From the NCBI GenBank assembly GCA_014904985.1, contig MU129260.1, positions 11,674 to 42,052 on the forward strand: 30,379 bases of DNA, in the 5' to 3' direction. Position numbers and translations under genes: made by a program. The stretch comes from Hydnum rufescens UP504 (taxonomy: Eukaryota; Basidiomycota; Agaricomycetes; Cantharellales; Hydnaceae). How positions within the stretch are numbered: the stretch's first letter is position 1; the number at the start of each line of letters is the position of its first letter. Below, piece after piece: positions 1 through 10,381 of the stretch. The notes below the pieces were generated by a model. It saw only the letters and a program-made list of their open reading frames with translations, was not told the DNA's origin and did not search any database.

Positions 1-1060
1 CAAGAGGCCTTCAAATTCTTGCCCTTTGAGGAAGCACCTGAACCTGGGGGGCCATGGTTTGCGTGCAGGCAGTTGGATCGAGCCCATGTTGACAACAGCT
101 CCTTGGAGGTGGTTTTTGGCCCCCTCAGGTCCAGCACCTGAATTGCATCTTGGACATGGTACACAATGACTCGGTTATGGTCAATGATCAATGGGATGTC
201 GTCATCATTGTCGGCATCATCATCCGACCACTTCTCCAACTTGATTGGGCAACCTTTCCCTTGTGGAATTTGGAGACTAGGAGGCGCCACTTTCCCCCTC
301 CCAGCTCTTGTTGGTGCGGGTCGGATGTGGGGCTGGACATTCATCTTCACAAGGCCAACCTACAATGCGTATACAGTTTCGTCGAAGCAGGCCAAGGATT
401 CGCACCCAAGGACCAAAAGCAGGGAACATGTATGTCCATTCTCAATGAAGAGATTTCGCAAGTATTTGGATGCGGCAGAGTATGCAGAATCGCAGCTCCT
501 GAGTTCATACTTCTTGCTGTTTCTTCTCAGTCTCTTGATGCCACTTTGGAAGACCCCTCGCATCCAACCGTTGAGCGAGAACTTTGACAAAACCAGATCA
601 AGTGTCTCTCTGAGATTGAATCTTTCCTCAGCTAGTCGCTGTTTTCAGGAAACTACAGAGTATTGCATTTTGTGCATGCGCAGCGTAGCATCGGCATGAC
701 CACAAACAATGAACGAGATAGAGTGGACATCGAAAGTCCCCATGTGTGACATCTCACCCATGAGGTTCTTCTTCTGAGAGGATAAATTTGGCAAGTTTGG
801 AGCCCGTTGTAAATGCGACATCATTGTCGACCTTTGAGCGTCAGGCAAGCGTGCAGAGTTCCTCCTGCCAAGCCTCTAGACCTTCAGGATCATCTCATAT
901 TGCCCCTTCTCCTTTGCATATTCAGCAGAGAGCTCAGCCTGCGAAACTAACAAAGACAGGAGGACTGTTACTAAGATACTCTCACGGATTTGTTAAGAAT
1001 TGGGTATTTACGTTGCGCGGAAGCCCAGCTAAATTTACGTCTTCAACTGCATACCCATTA
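1..1060 (-). pseudogene. Decayed minus-strand coding remnant, unrecognised
   Basis: Several minus-strand stretches read like protein but sit in different frames or are separated by single stops. From about 359 down to 1 one frame stays open and holds an acidic patch (WSDDDADNDDD) followed by a hydrophobic stretch. The same frame is also open at 590-363, ending in a TAG at 360-362, and at 848-648, ending in a TGA at 645-647. Further up, 938-890 encodes a charged coiled-coil-like segment (AELSAEYAKEKGQYE). It is preceded by a good 47-nt intron at 939-985 (GTGAGA donor, CTTAGTAAC branch region, TTTCGCAG acceptor). A frameshift near 885 separates it from the next open stretch (EGLEAWQEEL). I do not recognise the family. 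The gene runs off the left edge. Stops and frame jumps indicate a pseudogene, though some jumps could be unresolved introns. Confidence 0.4.
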
Positions 1061-1159
1061 AAGGGTTGGGCAAGTGCTTTGCGTGTAGGTACCTTCAAGG
1101 TTTGCAAGAGCGATGAACCGTGGCAAGCAGGTGATTGTATTTTTTGCTGTGACCACCAG

Positions 1160-1641
1160 AGTGCGATCAAAGGCATCCGTTATGGCCCCGTACTTACCTC
1201 AGTAGCGTTAATTCTCTCTTTAACCTATCAAAGGCCTTCATTGAGAATTCTGACTCAGAGGATCTTGGCCTGGACTTGGTCAATGGCACAGAAACCGCAG
1301 CGAAACCGGCGACAAATCCTTCTTCCGGGCTGACTGAGCCAAATGTTGGTGATACCGTTCATTCGTACTTCGGGACCTTGGACAATCTAAACTGGGAGCC
1401 TGGCACTGTGACAAATGGCAATCCCAGTTTGGCCATTGGACCCATGAATTCGAATTTTGGAGCAACAGATCCGAACCTTGGAGCCTCAACTTTAGGCTCC
1501 ACTAATCCAGGTGTTGTCCCACAGAACTGGTATGCAGAATCCTTCAACACTGTGCTACCTCCTGTCACTTTGGATGGGTTTGATTTTTCACGTCTTGTGT
1601 TCAATCCTGATGGTACCCTTGATCTATCGAACTTCCGGTGA
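1160..1641 (+). CDS. C-terminal exon of an unrecognised protein
   Basis: One frame is open from a plausible 3' splice site (ACCACCAG at 1152-1159) to TGA at 1639-1641, giving about 159 residues. The segment starts with RHPLWPRTYLSSVNSLF, continues through an acidic patch (ENSDSEDLGLD), then a Gly/Asn/Pro/Thr-rich low-complexity region with loose repeats of NxNFGAxDPNLGA type, and ends FNPDGTLDLSNFR. Composition resembles the disordered C-terminal tails of fungal regulatory proteins, but no domain is recognisable, so no function is proposed. The upstream exon was not identified: the 1020-1159 sequence carries stops in this frame. It points towards the gypsy element and is followed by AT-rich sequence typical of a 3' flank. 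The start at 1160 is an inference from the splice site, and a downstream non-ATG start cannot be excluded. Confidence 0.5.
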
Positions 1642-2011
1642 TTTCCAACATGTACCCCCACTACAATTTTATGCTCTATTCAACTTAAGAATCATATAGT
1701 AATTTTTATGCTTGTATAATAACATAATACAGTGCATAATTACGGTTGCTACACCAAGCACAGTGAGGTCTGCCCTTCAGAGAATTTAAGCACAATGCAC
1801 CAAGTTCAGAACAAGGGGCCCCTGGGGCCCCTTGTCTGAGGATCTGAAATCCACCCCAGAGGCCCCAGGGGCCCCCGCCTAAAAACATCTAGTTAGACTA
1901 TTTAAACACAAGGCTCATTGTATCTAACTAGATGTATATTTGTGGCTGACTGGGTTGGACTGCATCCCAATTTGGCTCAGGAATTCAATATGAAGTCAGC
2001 CAGTTAGGATT
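1642..2011. repeat. AT-rich spacer with GC-only palindromes
   Basis: No gene is seen. After an AT-rich stretch the sequence holds a near-perfect palindrome of GGGGCCCC units (about 1812-1834) and a second GGGGCCCC-type stretch at about 1850-1878. These are followed by the paired motif ATCTAGTTAGA ... TCTAACTAGAT (1888-1933) and GGCTGAC motifs at 1946 and, inverted, near 1997-2003. A similar set of motifs in the opposite order lies at 9325-9545, on the other side of the gypsy element. Confidence 0.5.
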
Positions 2012-3208
2012 TCACATATATGAAGTAGGATTTGATGGTATGTATTCATCATCATCATTAATGAAAATGTCAAGACCCAACTCATCCAAATCATCAGTTT
2101 TGTCTGATATTGGAGCCATCTCAACCATGGTGTCTTGACTGCAGTGAAAGAATTGCTTGACACAGTTTCCAGCTATAGATCCCTTCATGACAGTCCCATC
2201 AAGCTCCCTCAATTTGTAGGCACCCGTTGCTAGGTTTCTATGCACACAAAAAGGACCAGCCCAATGGTCACGGTATTTACCACCTTTAAATTTTGTGTTA
2301 ACATCAAATCTGGCTTGGTGTACTAATACCATGGTTCCTGGGGGATACGGTATTGTCATTAGGTGTCGTTTATTATGCTTAGCAAAGTCGACAGCTGCCT
2401 GGATTCTTGTGTGTTCATTTTCTGTTGCTGCCATTTTTCTATCTTGGGCCAGAGCCAAGAACTGCCTTGCCTGGATTGCCAACAAATCCTCTCATGTCTT
2501 GACTTGATGCCAGTCAAGGGTGTGCCACAACCTATCTGTAATATGAAAGGGAAATAGGTGGGCTTGTCCATATAACAAAAAGTAGGGTGAAAACCCTGTA
2601 ACTTGCTGGGTAGTGACCCTATCAGCCCATAAAGCTGGATAAAAATGCTGACTCCAGTCCTGTTTTCTTTTACCATAGAGCTTCCATATTGAGTTTATCC
2701 AGGTCTGGTGCCCTTGCTCGATCATTCTGTTCCCCTGAGGATGGTAAGGTGTGGATTTTACCAATGGAATTCCATAGTGACAAGTCAAGGCCAAAAAAGC
2801 ACCATTGAACTCAGTACCATTGTCTGAGGTAACCTGAGGTATGCATCCAAACCTACATATAACATCCTGGAATAGGAAGTCAGTGACTAACTCAGCTTTC
2901 TTTGTTTTCAGCATTCATGCATCAATCCATCCAGTCAAATCATTGTGGATGTTGATGATATATCTGTAACCCGCCAATATGATATACATGTCCACTATGT
3001 CAATATTGAATTTGCGCAGGATTGTAGGTACATAAGTTGGTAACAACTGTACTTTTGGTCCATGTGATGACTGTAACTGACACTCTCGGCATGAGTGACA
3101 GAACTGTATTATGTCGGACATCATGTTTGGCCAAAAGTACGTATCTGTGATCTTTTTGTATGTGGGATCTCTACCCCAATGGCCAGACTCATTATGAGCC
3201 TGATGCAT
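2012..3208 (-). pseudogene. gypsy pol: integrase and C-terminal tail
   Basis: The N-terminal zinc finger is complete (HNESGH followed by CHSCREC). The catalytic core has Asp in FNIDIVDM, Asp in TSDNGTEF and Glu in NRMIEQGHQ, so the DDE residues are all present. A TGA at 2915-2917 separates finger and core, and another at 2492-2494 separates core from tail. The tail (2485-2012) has the PGTMVLVHQ and DHWAGPF motifs of the GPY/F or SH3-like integrase C-terminus, then an acidic end. The final TGA at 2012-2014 may be the original terminator. Frame and order agree with the rest of the element. Confidence 0.8.
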
Positions 3209-4565
3209 TATGTCTTGTCGCTGGTCCTTATCTCAGAGAACTAGCTGGGGTGATCCACTATGCCGTTTCCACAACCAGTCATCATACAGGAAGAATTTCC
3301 ATGTGGTCCATATGAATTTGTTCCAGTCTACACCATGCAGAACACTCAAATTGTTGAGGTAAGCCTCAATCTGATCCCAATACTCATTGCTGTCCCTATC
3401 CATATGCTTATGAATGTGTTCTCATGTTTCTGGTGTGTCCAACTTCTCACTCTCACTTGACTCTGGTTCTGCATTGCTGTTATGAACCTCTGCCACCTGA
3501 GAGTGCATGGTCCACAAGGTTCAGTCACTATCTTTGAATGTGTAATTCACTAATTGTTTGTGGTTGCTTAGCAGATCCATGACTTCATTGGGTTCGGACT
3601 TCAATCTTGTGTGTTCAACCTCGTACTCTTCCTCCTCCATCAAGATGAAACCCATGTCCATGGCATAGGCTATTGGTCTCATCCCCGTGATGAAGTGGCT
3701 GCTTTTGTCAGGTTCTAACTCGTCTTCCATATCCATTGTGTCCTCTTTCATTTGTTCTCTGTGTGACAGACCATCTGACCTGGCATGCTGTGCTGCCAGT
3801 ACATGCTTGAACTCAAAGTCAAAGAGCTGAATGTATGACACCCAATGAGTCATTGCAGCATTTGGGAGACCAGGTGTGTTAATCATTTCCTTTAAGAATT
3901 TTGCATCGGCTTCGACTCTGAAATGGATGCCCCATAATTTGTAATGGAGTGATTTGAGTGCTCAAAACAATCCATATGACTCTATTTTTGGCTGTGAGTA
4001 ATGGCTCTCAACCTTGTTCCATGTAATCGATCTGTAGACTAATAGGTGTCTCCTATCTTCAAAGTTTCGATAAAGAACATCCTGTGGAGATCTGGGAGCT
4101 GTCCACAGCCAGAGTTACCAATAAAAGATCAGATTCTTGCTCATTTTCATGTTTAACCTTCACTAGGTGGATGTCCAGCACCCACAAAGCTGGTAACGTT
4201 GTTACAGCTTGTTTCAAAACAGTCATCACCCCTTTGGCTTCTTCGTTCCATGCAAACTTGTGCAGTTGAAGCTGTGTGAGCATCATTAATGGCTTTGCTA
4301 TTTTAGCAAAGTGCCAGATACAGTTCTGGGCTACACCTATGGTTCCCAGAAAGGCTCATACATTGGTAATATTGGCCAGCTGGGGCCAGTTTAGGACTTT
4401 GGTTATGACTCCATGGTGTGGCCATCTCCCTTCAAGTGAGCATATACTTCCTACAATATTAATGAGAGGAGTAGATACCAACTTCTTCCTGGCTGCTGTG
4501 CATCCAGCTTGAATAAAGGTCATGAACATTTCATCTAAGGTATGTGCATATTCCCAGATGAACCA
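3209..4565 (-). pseudogene. gypsy pol: RT thumb, RNase H and connector
   Basis: The thumb and connection region is recognisable in frame from 4565 (LNWPQLANITNV, then a TGA at 4356-4358 exactly where the family has the Arg of VRGFLG). The first RNase H aspartate is in LAVDSSQ (about 4100). A single-base shift near 4070, producing an apparent TGA at 4059, moves to the next frame. That frame carries QPKIESYGLF, a TGA at 3962-3964 at the expected Arg of GLYRAL, and a SDGLSHR motif that supplies the last RNase H acid. The following acidic connector (3770-3230) has TGAs at 3521, 3422 and 3233. All stops other than the frameshift product are in-frame TGA. Confidence 0.75.
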
Positions 4566-6428
4566 TCAAATCCTGGGGTTCTGACTTATGGTTTTGTCAT
4601 TATACCATGTAGGTGGGCCTTTAAGTCCTATATCATCTACAAACACTCCTGCTTTATGAGGTGTCATGTGCACCATCATATGTACAGTTGTTTGTTGATA
4701 TTCCTGCATAGAATTCGTATATCCCATTGGTAACAAGGTAAGCTGCATATTCCCTATTTCAGTTTGACACACAGTGAGTGGTCTTGATTCCTCATGTAGG
4801 GTATGCTGATGGTATCCCGAAAATAGGTCCATCACCCCAAATACTGAATATCTGATAAATGAGTCTGTGAACTCATTAATATTGGGTGGCAGCATTGAAT
4901 CTTGTACAGAAACCACATTCAATGGCTGCAAATCATGGACTATGCACCATCCTCCTTTTGGTTTAGCAACCATGAAGACACTTGACCAGTAAAATGATCT
5001 GGACAGTTCCAGAGTACCTGCCACCACCTGTGACTTTAACATTGATATCATTTCATCCTTCAAAGCCTTTGGAATCGGGATCTGTGGTTGCCTCCATGGT
5101 ATGTGGGGCACTGTTCTCATGATGTAATCTGGAAAATATTCACTCTTGAATTGCCCACACTCTGCATCAACGAATGCTATCACCTTTTCATTCCACCCTA
5201 CAATATATGCTAGGAGATCCAGCTCCTGTGGCCATAAAAAGTCCTGTGGGACATTCTTAATTATCATCTCCAGACAGTCTTTTGTTATCTGCTTGGAATA
5301 CCTGAATTCCTCAAGAGATGGCAGGTGTGTCGGTAGAGGTTCACATATTGGTATAGGTATGGGTTTATAATTCATTTGTTCATACACCTTCCCAGGTATA
5401 CTGACTGGTACCAGGAGTTTCTTTTTAGCAACAGGTTTATACTTTCCTTTAGCTGCCAACCAGATATACGATGCTGTGTGCAATACCAGTTCCCAGTCGC
5501 TAGTGGACAGCTCGACTCCTCTTCTTTGAGATACAAGGGCATGGGCAATATTTGCTTCAAGTGAAGATGTGGCCACCACCACTGATTGTCTCCACAATCC
5601 ATTGAGGTATAGTGCAGGCATCCCCCCTTTTTGCATTATCATATCTAACAAATAAGGGTTTGTCTCATTATTCAGGACTTGCATCCACGTCTCTGGGAGT
5701 CACAAGGAATCCAACAACTTTTGTTCTAGTGACAGTACCACTGGTACCTCCCTCATTTCTGCACTATAAGACAGTTGGCTGCCATATTGCTGAAAACATT
5801 CTTTGAGCTCTCAACTTTCGTCCTGGGTACTGCTAGAATATGACCCAGGATTTTTTTTGACCACAAGGCTCATTCTTGTCTTGACTAGTGAGTCCTTGAT
5901 CACATAAGGGCTGTTAGGAGCTAACTTGGTTCTGTGATCCTCTAAGGATACTATTGTCATGGTCCCTATATACAATGGCTCAGGACTGTTGGCATCACAA
6001 TTTGTTTCCAGGACATTCCTTGGTAATTCACTCGATTCCTTGGGCTTGGTGCAGAATTCAGGACATGATGATCCTTTTCCTGTTATGGTAATGTATCCTT
6101 GCAGCTTTTGGCCATCTGATCCTTGATCATTGCTGACTTTTGCCTTAGTCATTGCTTCAGCAAGTTGCTTGGTTTCACCAATTCTGGTATTCTTCACTTC
6201 CTTATTGGTACCATGAGTATTGGATCAGTGAACAGCTTCTGTTCGAATGTCCTTCAACTTCTGACTCATTCATCTATATAGCAATTTTCCCCTAACAGTT
6301 TGTTCATGTGGGTATAATCATCATTTCATTACCAGGTTGGATCTCAGAGTTGGTTTAGGGTGTTGTGGTCTATAGGCAGTGTAGAACTTCATGTATTCGC
6401 TACTGTCCATTTTGCACTTGTTGCCAGC
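4566..6428 (-). pseudogene. gypsy pol: linker and reverse transcriptase
   Basis: This continues the frame of the gag-position ORF. TGA codons interrupt it at 6321-6323, 6318-6320, 6270-6272, 6225-6227, 5811-5813, 5700-5702 and 4566-4568. There is no TAA or TAG. The 6200-5690 part is a linker, and no aspartic-protease DSG/DTG motif could be placed. The reverse transcriptase lies at about 5000-4580, with the fingers motif around VFMVAKPKGGW, the HDLQPLN motif, palm aspartate in VMDLFSGYHQ, the PMGYTNS motif and the catalytic box FVDDIGLKGPP. Basidiomycete gypsy elements of this type commonly carry FIDD or FVDD instead of YxDD. The TGA at 4566 falls where the family has arginine (the IRRFVWE region). 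Non-functional as it stands. Confidence 0.8.
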
Positions 6429-8567
6429 TCACAGAGCTGCAACCTTGTTGGATTCTGATTTCTTCTGGCTTGCTGTGACATGTTGTCGCAGATAACTTCT
6501 TTCACTTCTCTCGGGCTTGACCTTGGTGTTATGTGTGTTGCCTGCCAAAGGCCCAGATTCCTTCTTGGCAATGCTGCTATTCGATGACTCCACTTGCAAG
6601 TGCGGTTTGGGTGACTTGAGCATAAGCTCATCTTGCAAACTTTCTGGGTAAGGTCCCAAGAGTACTTCAACTTTTATTTCTGACATACTAACATCTTCCT
6701 CACTAAACCCTTTGTCACTAATGACACCCTCGACTGGTGTTTCAAGGTGGTTCAATCCTGTTATACCGTTGGTTGCAAATTCATTGTTTGTCTTTATTGG
6801 ATTCCTATTGTTTGACTCATACTCACTCGAGTTGGTGTCTATCTTCCCCTTTTCATTATTCGGGTGATAGGATGCCCCATTTTGTGATTTCCAGGTGACT
6901 GAGTCCTTGTCAGATGGCTCTAAGGTAGATTCCTCAGTCCTTACTTGGTAGCCAGTCAGACTAACTGTCCCCAACACTCTCCCTAGATCCCAATTATTTG
7001 GCCTTAGTGATAGATTGGCTATGCTACTACAGTGCAACTTGGGCCTTTGTTTTGAGCAGTGTGATGATCCTGTGGGATCTCGAGGGTTATTGGTAGTGTA
7101 ATATTGAGCCTTCATCTGCTGTTCAGCCATTCTGACTGTAACTCCAAGTTTCAGATCATCTTTCAGGTTTGGTTTCAATACATACCTGCTCACTTCTTTG
7201 AACCCAACACAAGGCTCGATTCCTAATGACTTATTTGTGACTTCAATGACATGCCATTGTTCTTCTGATTCATTGTCCAAATAGTGAAGATCCCATTGCA
7301 TTGCTCGGCTACCTGATATGCTATTAAAGGAGTCTAAGGTAACATATTGCCCTCCCTTTACTTGGCAGTTAGTCATGTCAATCACCTTTGGAGATCTCTT
7401 TAGATTTGGACTGGTCCCAACAGTTTCACAACTATGATGCGACTTGCCCTCTCTTGCACCTGAAGAACTTGGTAGCTCTGTGAGACCACCGACATAAGGT
7501 TGAATTTCTATTTGCTGTTTAACTGTTCTGATCATAGCCCAAGTTCCTTTCCATCTAGATCTGCTTATTTCTTTAAACTTGAGGCAGGACTTGATGTCTA
7601 ATGACCCATTTGCAACTTCAACAATCCTCTGTTCATCTAATATATCGCGGTTCCGATGGTTGCCTGAACCCACTTTCAGCTGAACACTGATAAGGTATGA
7701 CTCAAAAATAGTGCTAGCTAGTTCTTCCAATACATGGGCACCCTTGAGTTCATTATCAGGTGGTTCTGCATCAATCATGCTATAACACAACTCCTCTGGC
7801 TCCTGAATAATGCTGCATTCCGTGGATTGTTCATTACTGGCATATTTAGGTCTATTGACAGTGCCAGCAATTGCCTTGCTCTGATCTTGCGGAATTAGAT
7901 CATTCAACTCTTTGGACTGGATGCAATACTGGGCACCTGTTGGCTTATTTGCATGGTAGTAGGCTTCCTCTATCATCACCTGGGTGACCAATACATTATC
8001 AGGCAGTCTTGAGGTATCGTACTGCATATCCTTCATTCGATAATCAGTTGTGCTGACTATAGGAGCCTGATTAGTTGACTCTGTCATATCGGTTGCATGA
8101 CTATAACCTAGCCTGCAGTCTTCCCTACCTGAGGAGTTTGGAAGCTCTGTAGGGTTACTAGCATTGTAAGGCTGCAATTCTGCATGTTCTTCAATTGTTC
8201 TAACCACAGCTTGAGTCTTTTTAGACTGGATGCAGGACCTGACATCATCTGCAGCTTCAACTATCTGCTGTTCATCTATCCTATCAAGATCTTGATGACC
8301 ACCCAAGTCCGCTTTCCCTTGAGTGTTGATAAGGTATAATTTGGGAATCATACTAGTTAGTTTTTCTAATATATGATCACCCTCAAGTTCATTATTGGGC
8401 AGTTTTTCATTGATCATGCTATAGTGCAATTCTTCTGGCTCCTGAATGGTGCTATGTCCTGACAATTGCTCATCACGAGCATTTTCAGTTCTACAACCCA
8501 TACTGGTGGGTGTGTCACGTGAGTTCCATGAGCTTAGGTTGCCCCCCATGCTTTGATTTATTGGCAT
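6429..8567 (-). CDS. gag-position ORF, 712 residues with internal repeats
   Basis: This is an uninterrupted 712-codon frame starting at ATG 8567, only about 33 nt after the end of the LTR/leader homology. I see no zinc knuckle, capsid motif or membrane segment. Most of it consists of about three diverged copies of a module of roughly 190 residues, recognisable by QEPEELxYSMI, a DEQxIVE motif, a RTxxxxxxxQPY motif and LPxSSG. The last quarter is Lys/Ser/Glu-rich. The stop at 6429-6431 is a TGA in the same frame as the downstream pol segments, so it is probably a nonsense change within a longer polyprotein and not a true terminator. By position it should be the Gag or Gag-protease part. By sequence it is unlike any Gag I recognise. 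It is notably more intact than the pol region. Confidence 0.6.
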   Translation of the reverse strand: MPINQSMGGNLSSWNSRDTPTSMGCRTENARDEQLSGHSTIQEPEELHYSMINEKLPNNELEGDHILEKLTSMIPKLYLINTQGKADLGGHQDLDRIDEQQIVEAADDVRSCIQSKKTQAVVRTIEEHAELQPYNASNPTELPNSSGREDCRLGYSHATDMTESTNQAPIVSTTDYRMKDMQYDTSRLPDNVLVTQVMIEEAYYHANKPTGAQYCIQSKELNDLIPQDQSKAIAGTVNRPKYASNEQSTECSIIQEPEELCYSMIDAEPPDNELKGAHVLEELASTIFESYLISVQLKVGSGNHRNRDILDEQRIVEVANGSLDIKSCLKFKEISRSRWKGTWAMIRTVKQQIEIQPYVGGLTELPSSSGAREGKSHHSCETVGTSPNLKRSPKVIDMTNCQVKGGQYVTLDSFNSISGSRAMQWDLHYLDNESEEQWHVIEVTNKSLGIEPCVGFKEVSRYVLKPNLKDDLKLGVTVRMAEQQMKAQYYTTNNPRDPTGSSHCSKQRPKLHCSSIANLSLRPNNWDLGRVLGTVSLTGYQVRTEESTLEPSDKDSVTWKSQNGASYHPNNEKGKIDTNSSEYESNNRNPIKTNNEFATNGITGLNHLETPVEGVISDKGFSEEDVSMSEIKVEVLLGPYPESLQDELMLKSPKPHLQVESSNSSIAKKESGPLAGNTHNTKVKPERSERSYLRQHVTASQKKSESNKVAAL

Positions 8568-8599
8568 TGTGCCAGTCCCTCAGGACTTAGTGGGAAACC

Positions 8600-9272
8600 C
8601 AGTATAGAAGAAGGATTGGGAGCTCCGATGACTGTCAAATCAAAATCTGGTTCAGCCAGTGTGTATATGGGAGATTGTGTTTCTGTTTATTCAAATGGGT
8701 TGGTTCACTTAAATGGTTGATCACTCTCTGCAAGATGTGTATGTGATTATTGGAGATTGGAATGTGATATGGACTAGCTATAGTCAATGATATATCATAG
8801 ATGCTTATAGGAAGGCTTATATGTGGGAGATGCTTGTAGAAAGGCTTATATGTGTTCATGTTGTGTTCATTCATTTACTGATGTTTGTGTGTCCTTGTTT
8901 ATGTCCTCCTAGTCAAAATGCAGATATCTTTGGGTTATAGAATGGTCAGTGCTTGGTTAGTTTTGTTAGTATGCTTCAATCTTCCTTCCTGACTTGTATT
9001 TCATTATGCTTACCTTTTCCTTGGATGTCCAGCAACTCTAACCTTAGGTTCTGCAACTATCCTTGGCTTCAGTATTTCACATAGATGGCTTCCAGTAGCT
9101 TGGTATCAACAACCTTGAAGATGACTTAGCTCCAGATGGCTTTAGATAGACAGTTCTTTACATTATAAGCAGAATGGTTGACAGTAGTTGACAGTGGTTG
9201 ATTTCCAGAGTGAGGAGATGGGGGGGTACAAGAAAATCTGCTAGCTTATATACCTTTCTGAAGGTGGCTGTG
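8600..9272 (-). repeat. 5' LTR/leader of the gypsy element
   Basis: This block lies directly upstream of the gag-position ATG. It is collinear with 20011-20640 in the opposite orientation, from CACAGCCACCTTCAGAAAG to TTCTTCTATACTG, with substitutions and small indels. The homology stops abruptly at 8600, as expected for the end of an LTR. A TGG directly after TATAC could begin a primer-binding site, but I cannot match it to a tRNA. The outer boundary beyond 9272 is not resolved because no canonical TG...CA pair with a target duplication was found. Confidence 0.55.
9245..9253 (-). promoter_or_regulatory. TATA box in the gypsy LTR
   Basis: The minus strand reads GGTATATAAGC, followed 30-50 nt downstream by a C/T-rich CCCCCCATCTCCTCACT stretch that could hold the start site. 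The inverted copy has GGTATAAAAGC at the same relative position (20030-20040). Conservation in both copies supports promoter function in the original LTR. Confidence 0.5.
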
Positions 9273-9651
9273 CATGGAGCAAGAACAAAAGAGTAATAAA
9301 GCTATGAGATCATAGTGATGTCATGGGCAGGCTGGTCAGCCAATTATCAGTATCTAATTAGATACTTTGAGGGTTGCATTTATATGCTCTAATTAGATAT
9401 ACAGCCCATGGGGCCCCTGGTGGCCCCTGTGGGCTAACTTGGATGGGCTCAGGGGGGCTCAAGTACTGATCCAGGGGCTGCAGGGGCCCCTGCAGCATTT
9501 TAGGGGCCCCAGGGGCCCCTCAGCACTGCCTCCAAAGGCCTCATTTCAAACCCGAGTATTTTCTAAGTTCAGCTAGGGGCCCCCCACAATTAACTTAATG
9601 GTTTCAGTTTCTGTATTATTTTTGCTAAGTACATATGTAGATAACATGGAC
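9273..9651. repeat. Spacer with GC palindromes and TCTAATTAGA pairs
   Basis: No gene is seen. The region contains GGCTGGTCAGCC (about 9329), the 14-bp palindrome TATCTAATTAGATA, a second CTCTAATTAGATAT 37 nt further on, then GGGGCCCC-rich sequence. The last part includes the perfect 20-bp palindrome GCTGCAGGGGCCCCTGCAGC (about 9479-9498). These motifs mirror those at 1800-2010. Confidence 0.5.
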
Positions 9652-10357
9652 TTATTCTTCATCACTACTAGTCTCACTTCCCATATCATCTGAATGACCC
9701 TCATGAAGGAGGTCTGTAGCTGCAAGTAGGACTGGGTCAGCAATAACTGGCTGAGGCTCCAGCTCAAATTCTTCATCATCATCTGAGCTATCCACCTCCC
9801 CTTCTCCAGGGCCCACTGTCCATTTGTCTGACCTTGGCAACTTTGGGATTGCTGCTTGTTCAGCTAAGGACCCTGCCAACTTGGACTGGGGTGGGATGGG
9901 CACCCTGCAATCAAGCAGAGCCCTGGTCTCACTAGTCAAGGTTCTGCCACCTCGTCGAGGGAAATCAGCCCAAGAGATGCCAGATTGAGGCATGTTGGAT
10001 TGAGCAACCTCAGATTGAGCAACCTTGGATTGAGTGACCTTGTATTGACTGACCTTGGATTGAGCAACCTTGGATTGAGCAACCTCGCATTGAGCAACCT
10101 CGCATTGAGCAACCTCAGATTGAGTGACCTCAGATTGACCAACCTCGGATTGACCAACCTCAGATTGACCAACCCCGGATTGACCAACCCCAGATTGACC
10201 AACCTCAGATTGACCAACCTTGGATTGACCGACCTCAGACTGAGCAACATTGGGGGCTAATGCATCAATGGAGCATCCCCACCTCTTGCCCAAATCTATA
10301 AGCCACTGAGCATGTTCCCACAAGAAGAACTGGAGGTCAGCATCCTTTGCAGGTAGA
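9652..10357 (-). CDS. Unrecognised gene with pentapeptide repeat and acidic tail
   Basis: The minus-strand frame is open from a possible 3' splice site (GCTAATTTAG, exon from 10357) through TTG/TGG at 10323 to a TAA at 9652-9654, about 235 residues. It starts with a well-formed globular segment (DADLQFFLWEHAQWLIDLGKRWG). Then follow about 17 copies of a five-residue repeat of the type V-(G/A/T)-Q-S-(E/K/G), a Pro/Arg-rich linker, and a strongly acidic tail (DSSDDDEEFELE) ending in SSDEE. No catalytic motif is visible. It lies between the gypsy element and the hairpin array and is transcribed away from the array. No in-frame TGA is present, unlike all the transposon genes nearby. It may be the 3' exon of a transposon accessory gene. 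No function is proposed. Confidence 0.45.
9990..10250. repeat. 15-bp minisatellite inside a reading frame
   Basis: There are about 17 tandem copies of a 15-bp unit, consensus close to AACCTCAGATTGACC, with two main variants (TTGAGC versus TTGACC ends) clustered in blocks. Because 15 is a multiple of three, the block is open in several frames on both strands. Only the minus-strand frame continues into non-repetitive protein-like sequence on both sides. Confidence 0.9.
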
Positions 10358-10381
10358 CTAAATTAGCACACCCTTCTGCCA

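Larger units (their letters stand above)
2012..9272 (-). mobile_element. Decayed Ty3/gypsy retrotransposon
   Basis: Reading leftwards on the minus strand, the order is LTR/leader (9272-8600), a large ORF in gag position (8567-6429), linker, reverse transcriptase, RNase H, HHCC integrase with DDE core, and a C-terminal SH3/chromo-like tail ending near 2012. RNase H before integrase is the Ty3/gypsy order. From 8567 to 4059 a single frame is interrupted only by TGA codons. A one-base shift near 4070 moves to a second frame that again carries only TGAs down to 2012, so the ancestor was probably one gag-pol polyprotein of about 2,180 codons. A sequence homologous to 8600-9272 occurs inverted at 20011-20640, but I could not find it near 2000. 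The 3' LTR is therefore missing or unrecognisable and the left boundary is uncertain. Confidence 0.85.

Noticed and set aside
150..699. Plus-strand ORFs at 150-587 and 166-699
   Set aside because: They overlap in different frames, and the minus strand gives more natural protein composition (acidic and hydrophobic patches, good intron at 939-985).
9985..10260. Plus-strand Leu-rich ORF over the minisatellite
   Set aside because: It is a by-product of the 15-bp periodicity. It does not extend into protein-like sequence outside the repeat, whereas the minus-strand frame does.
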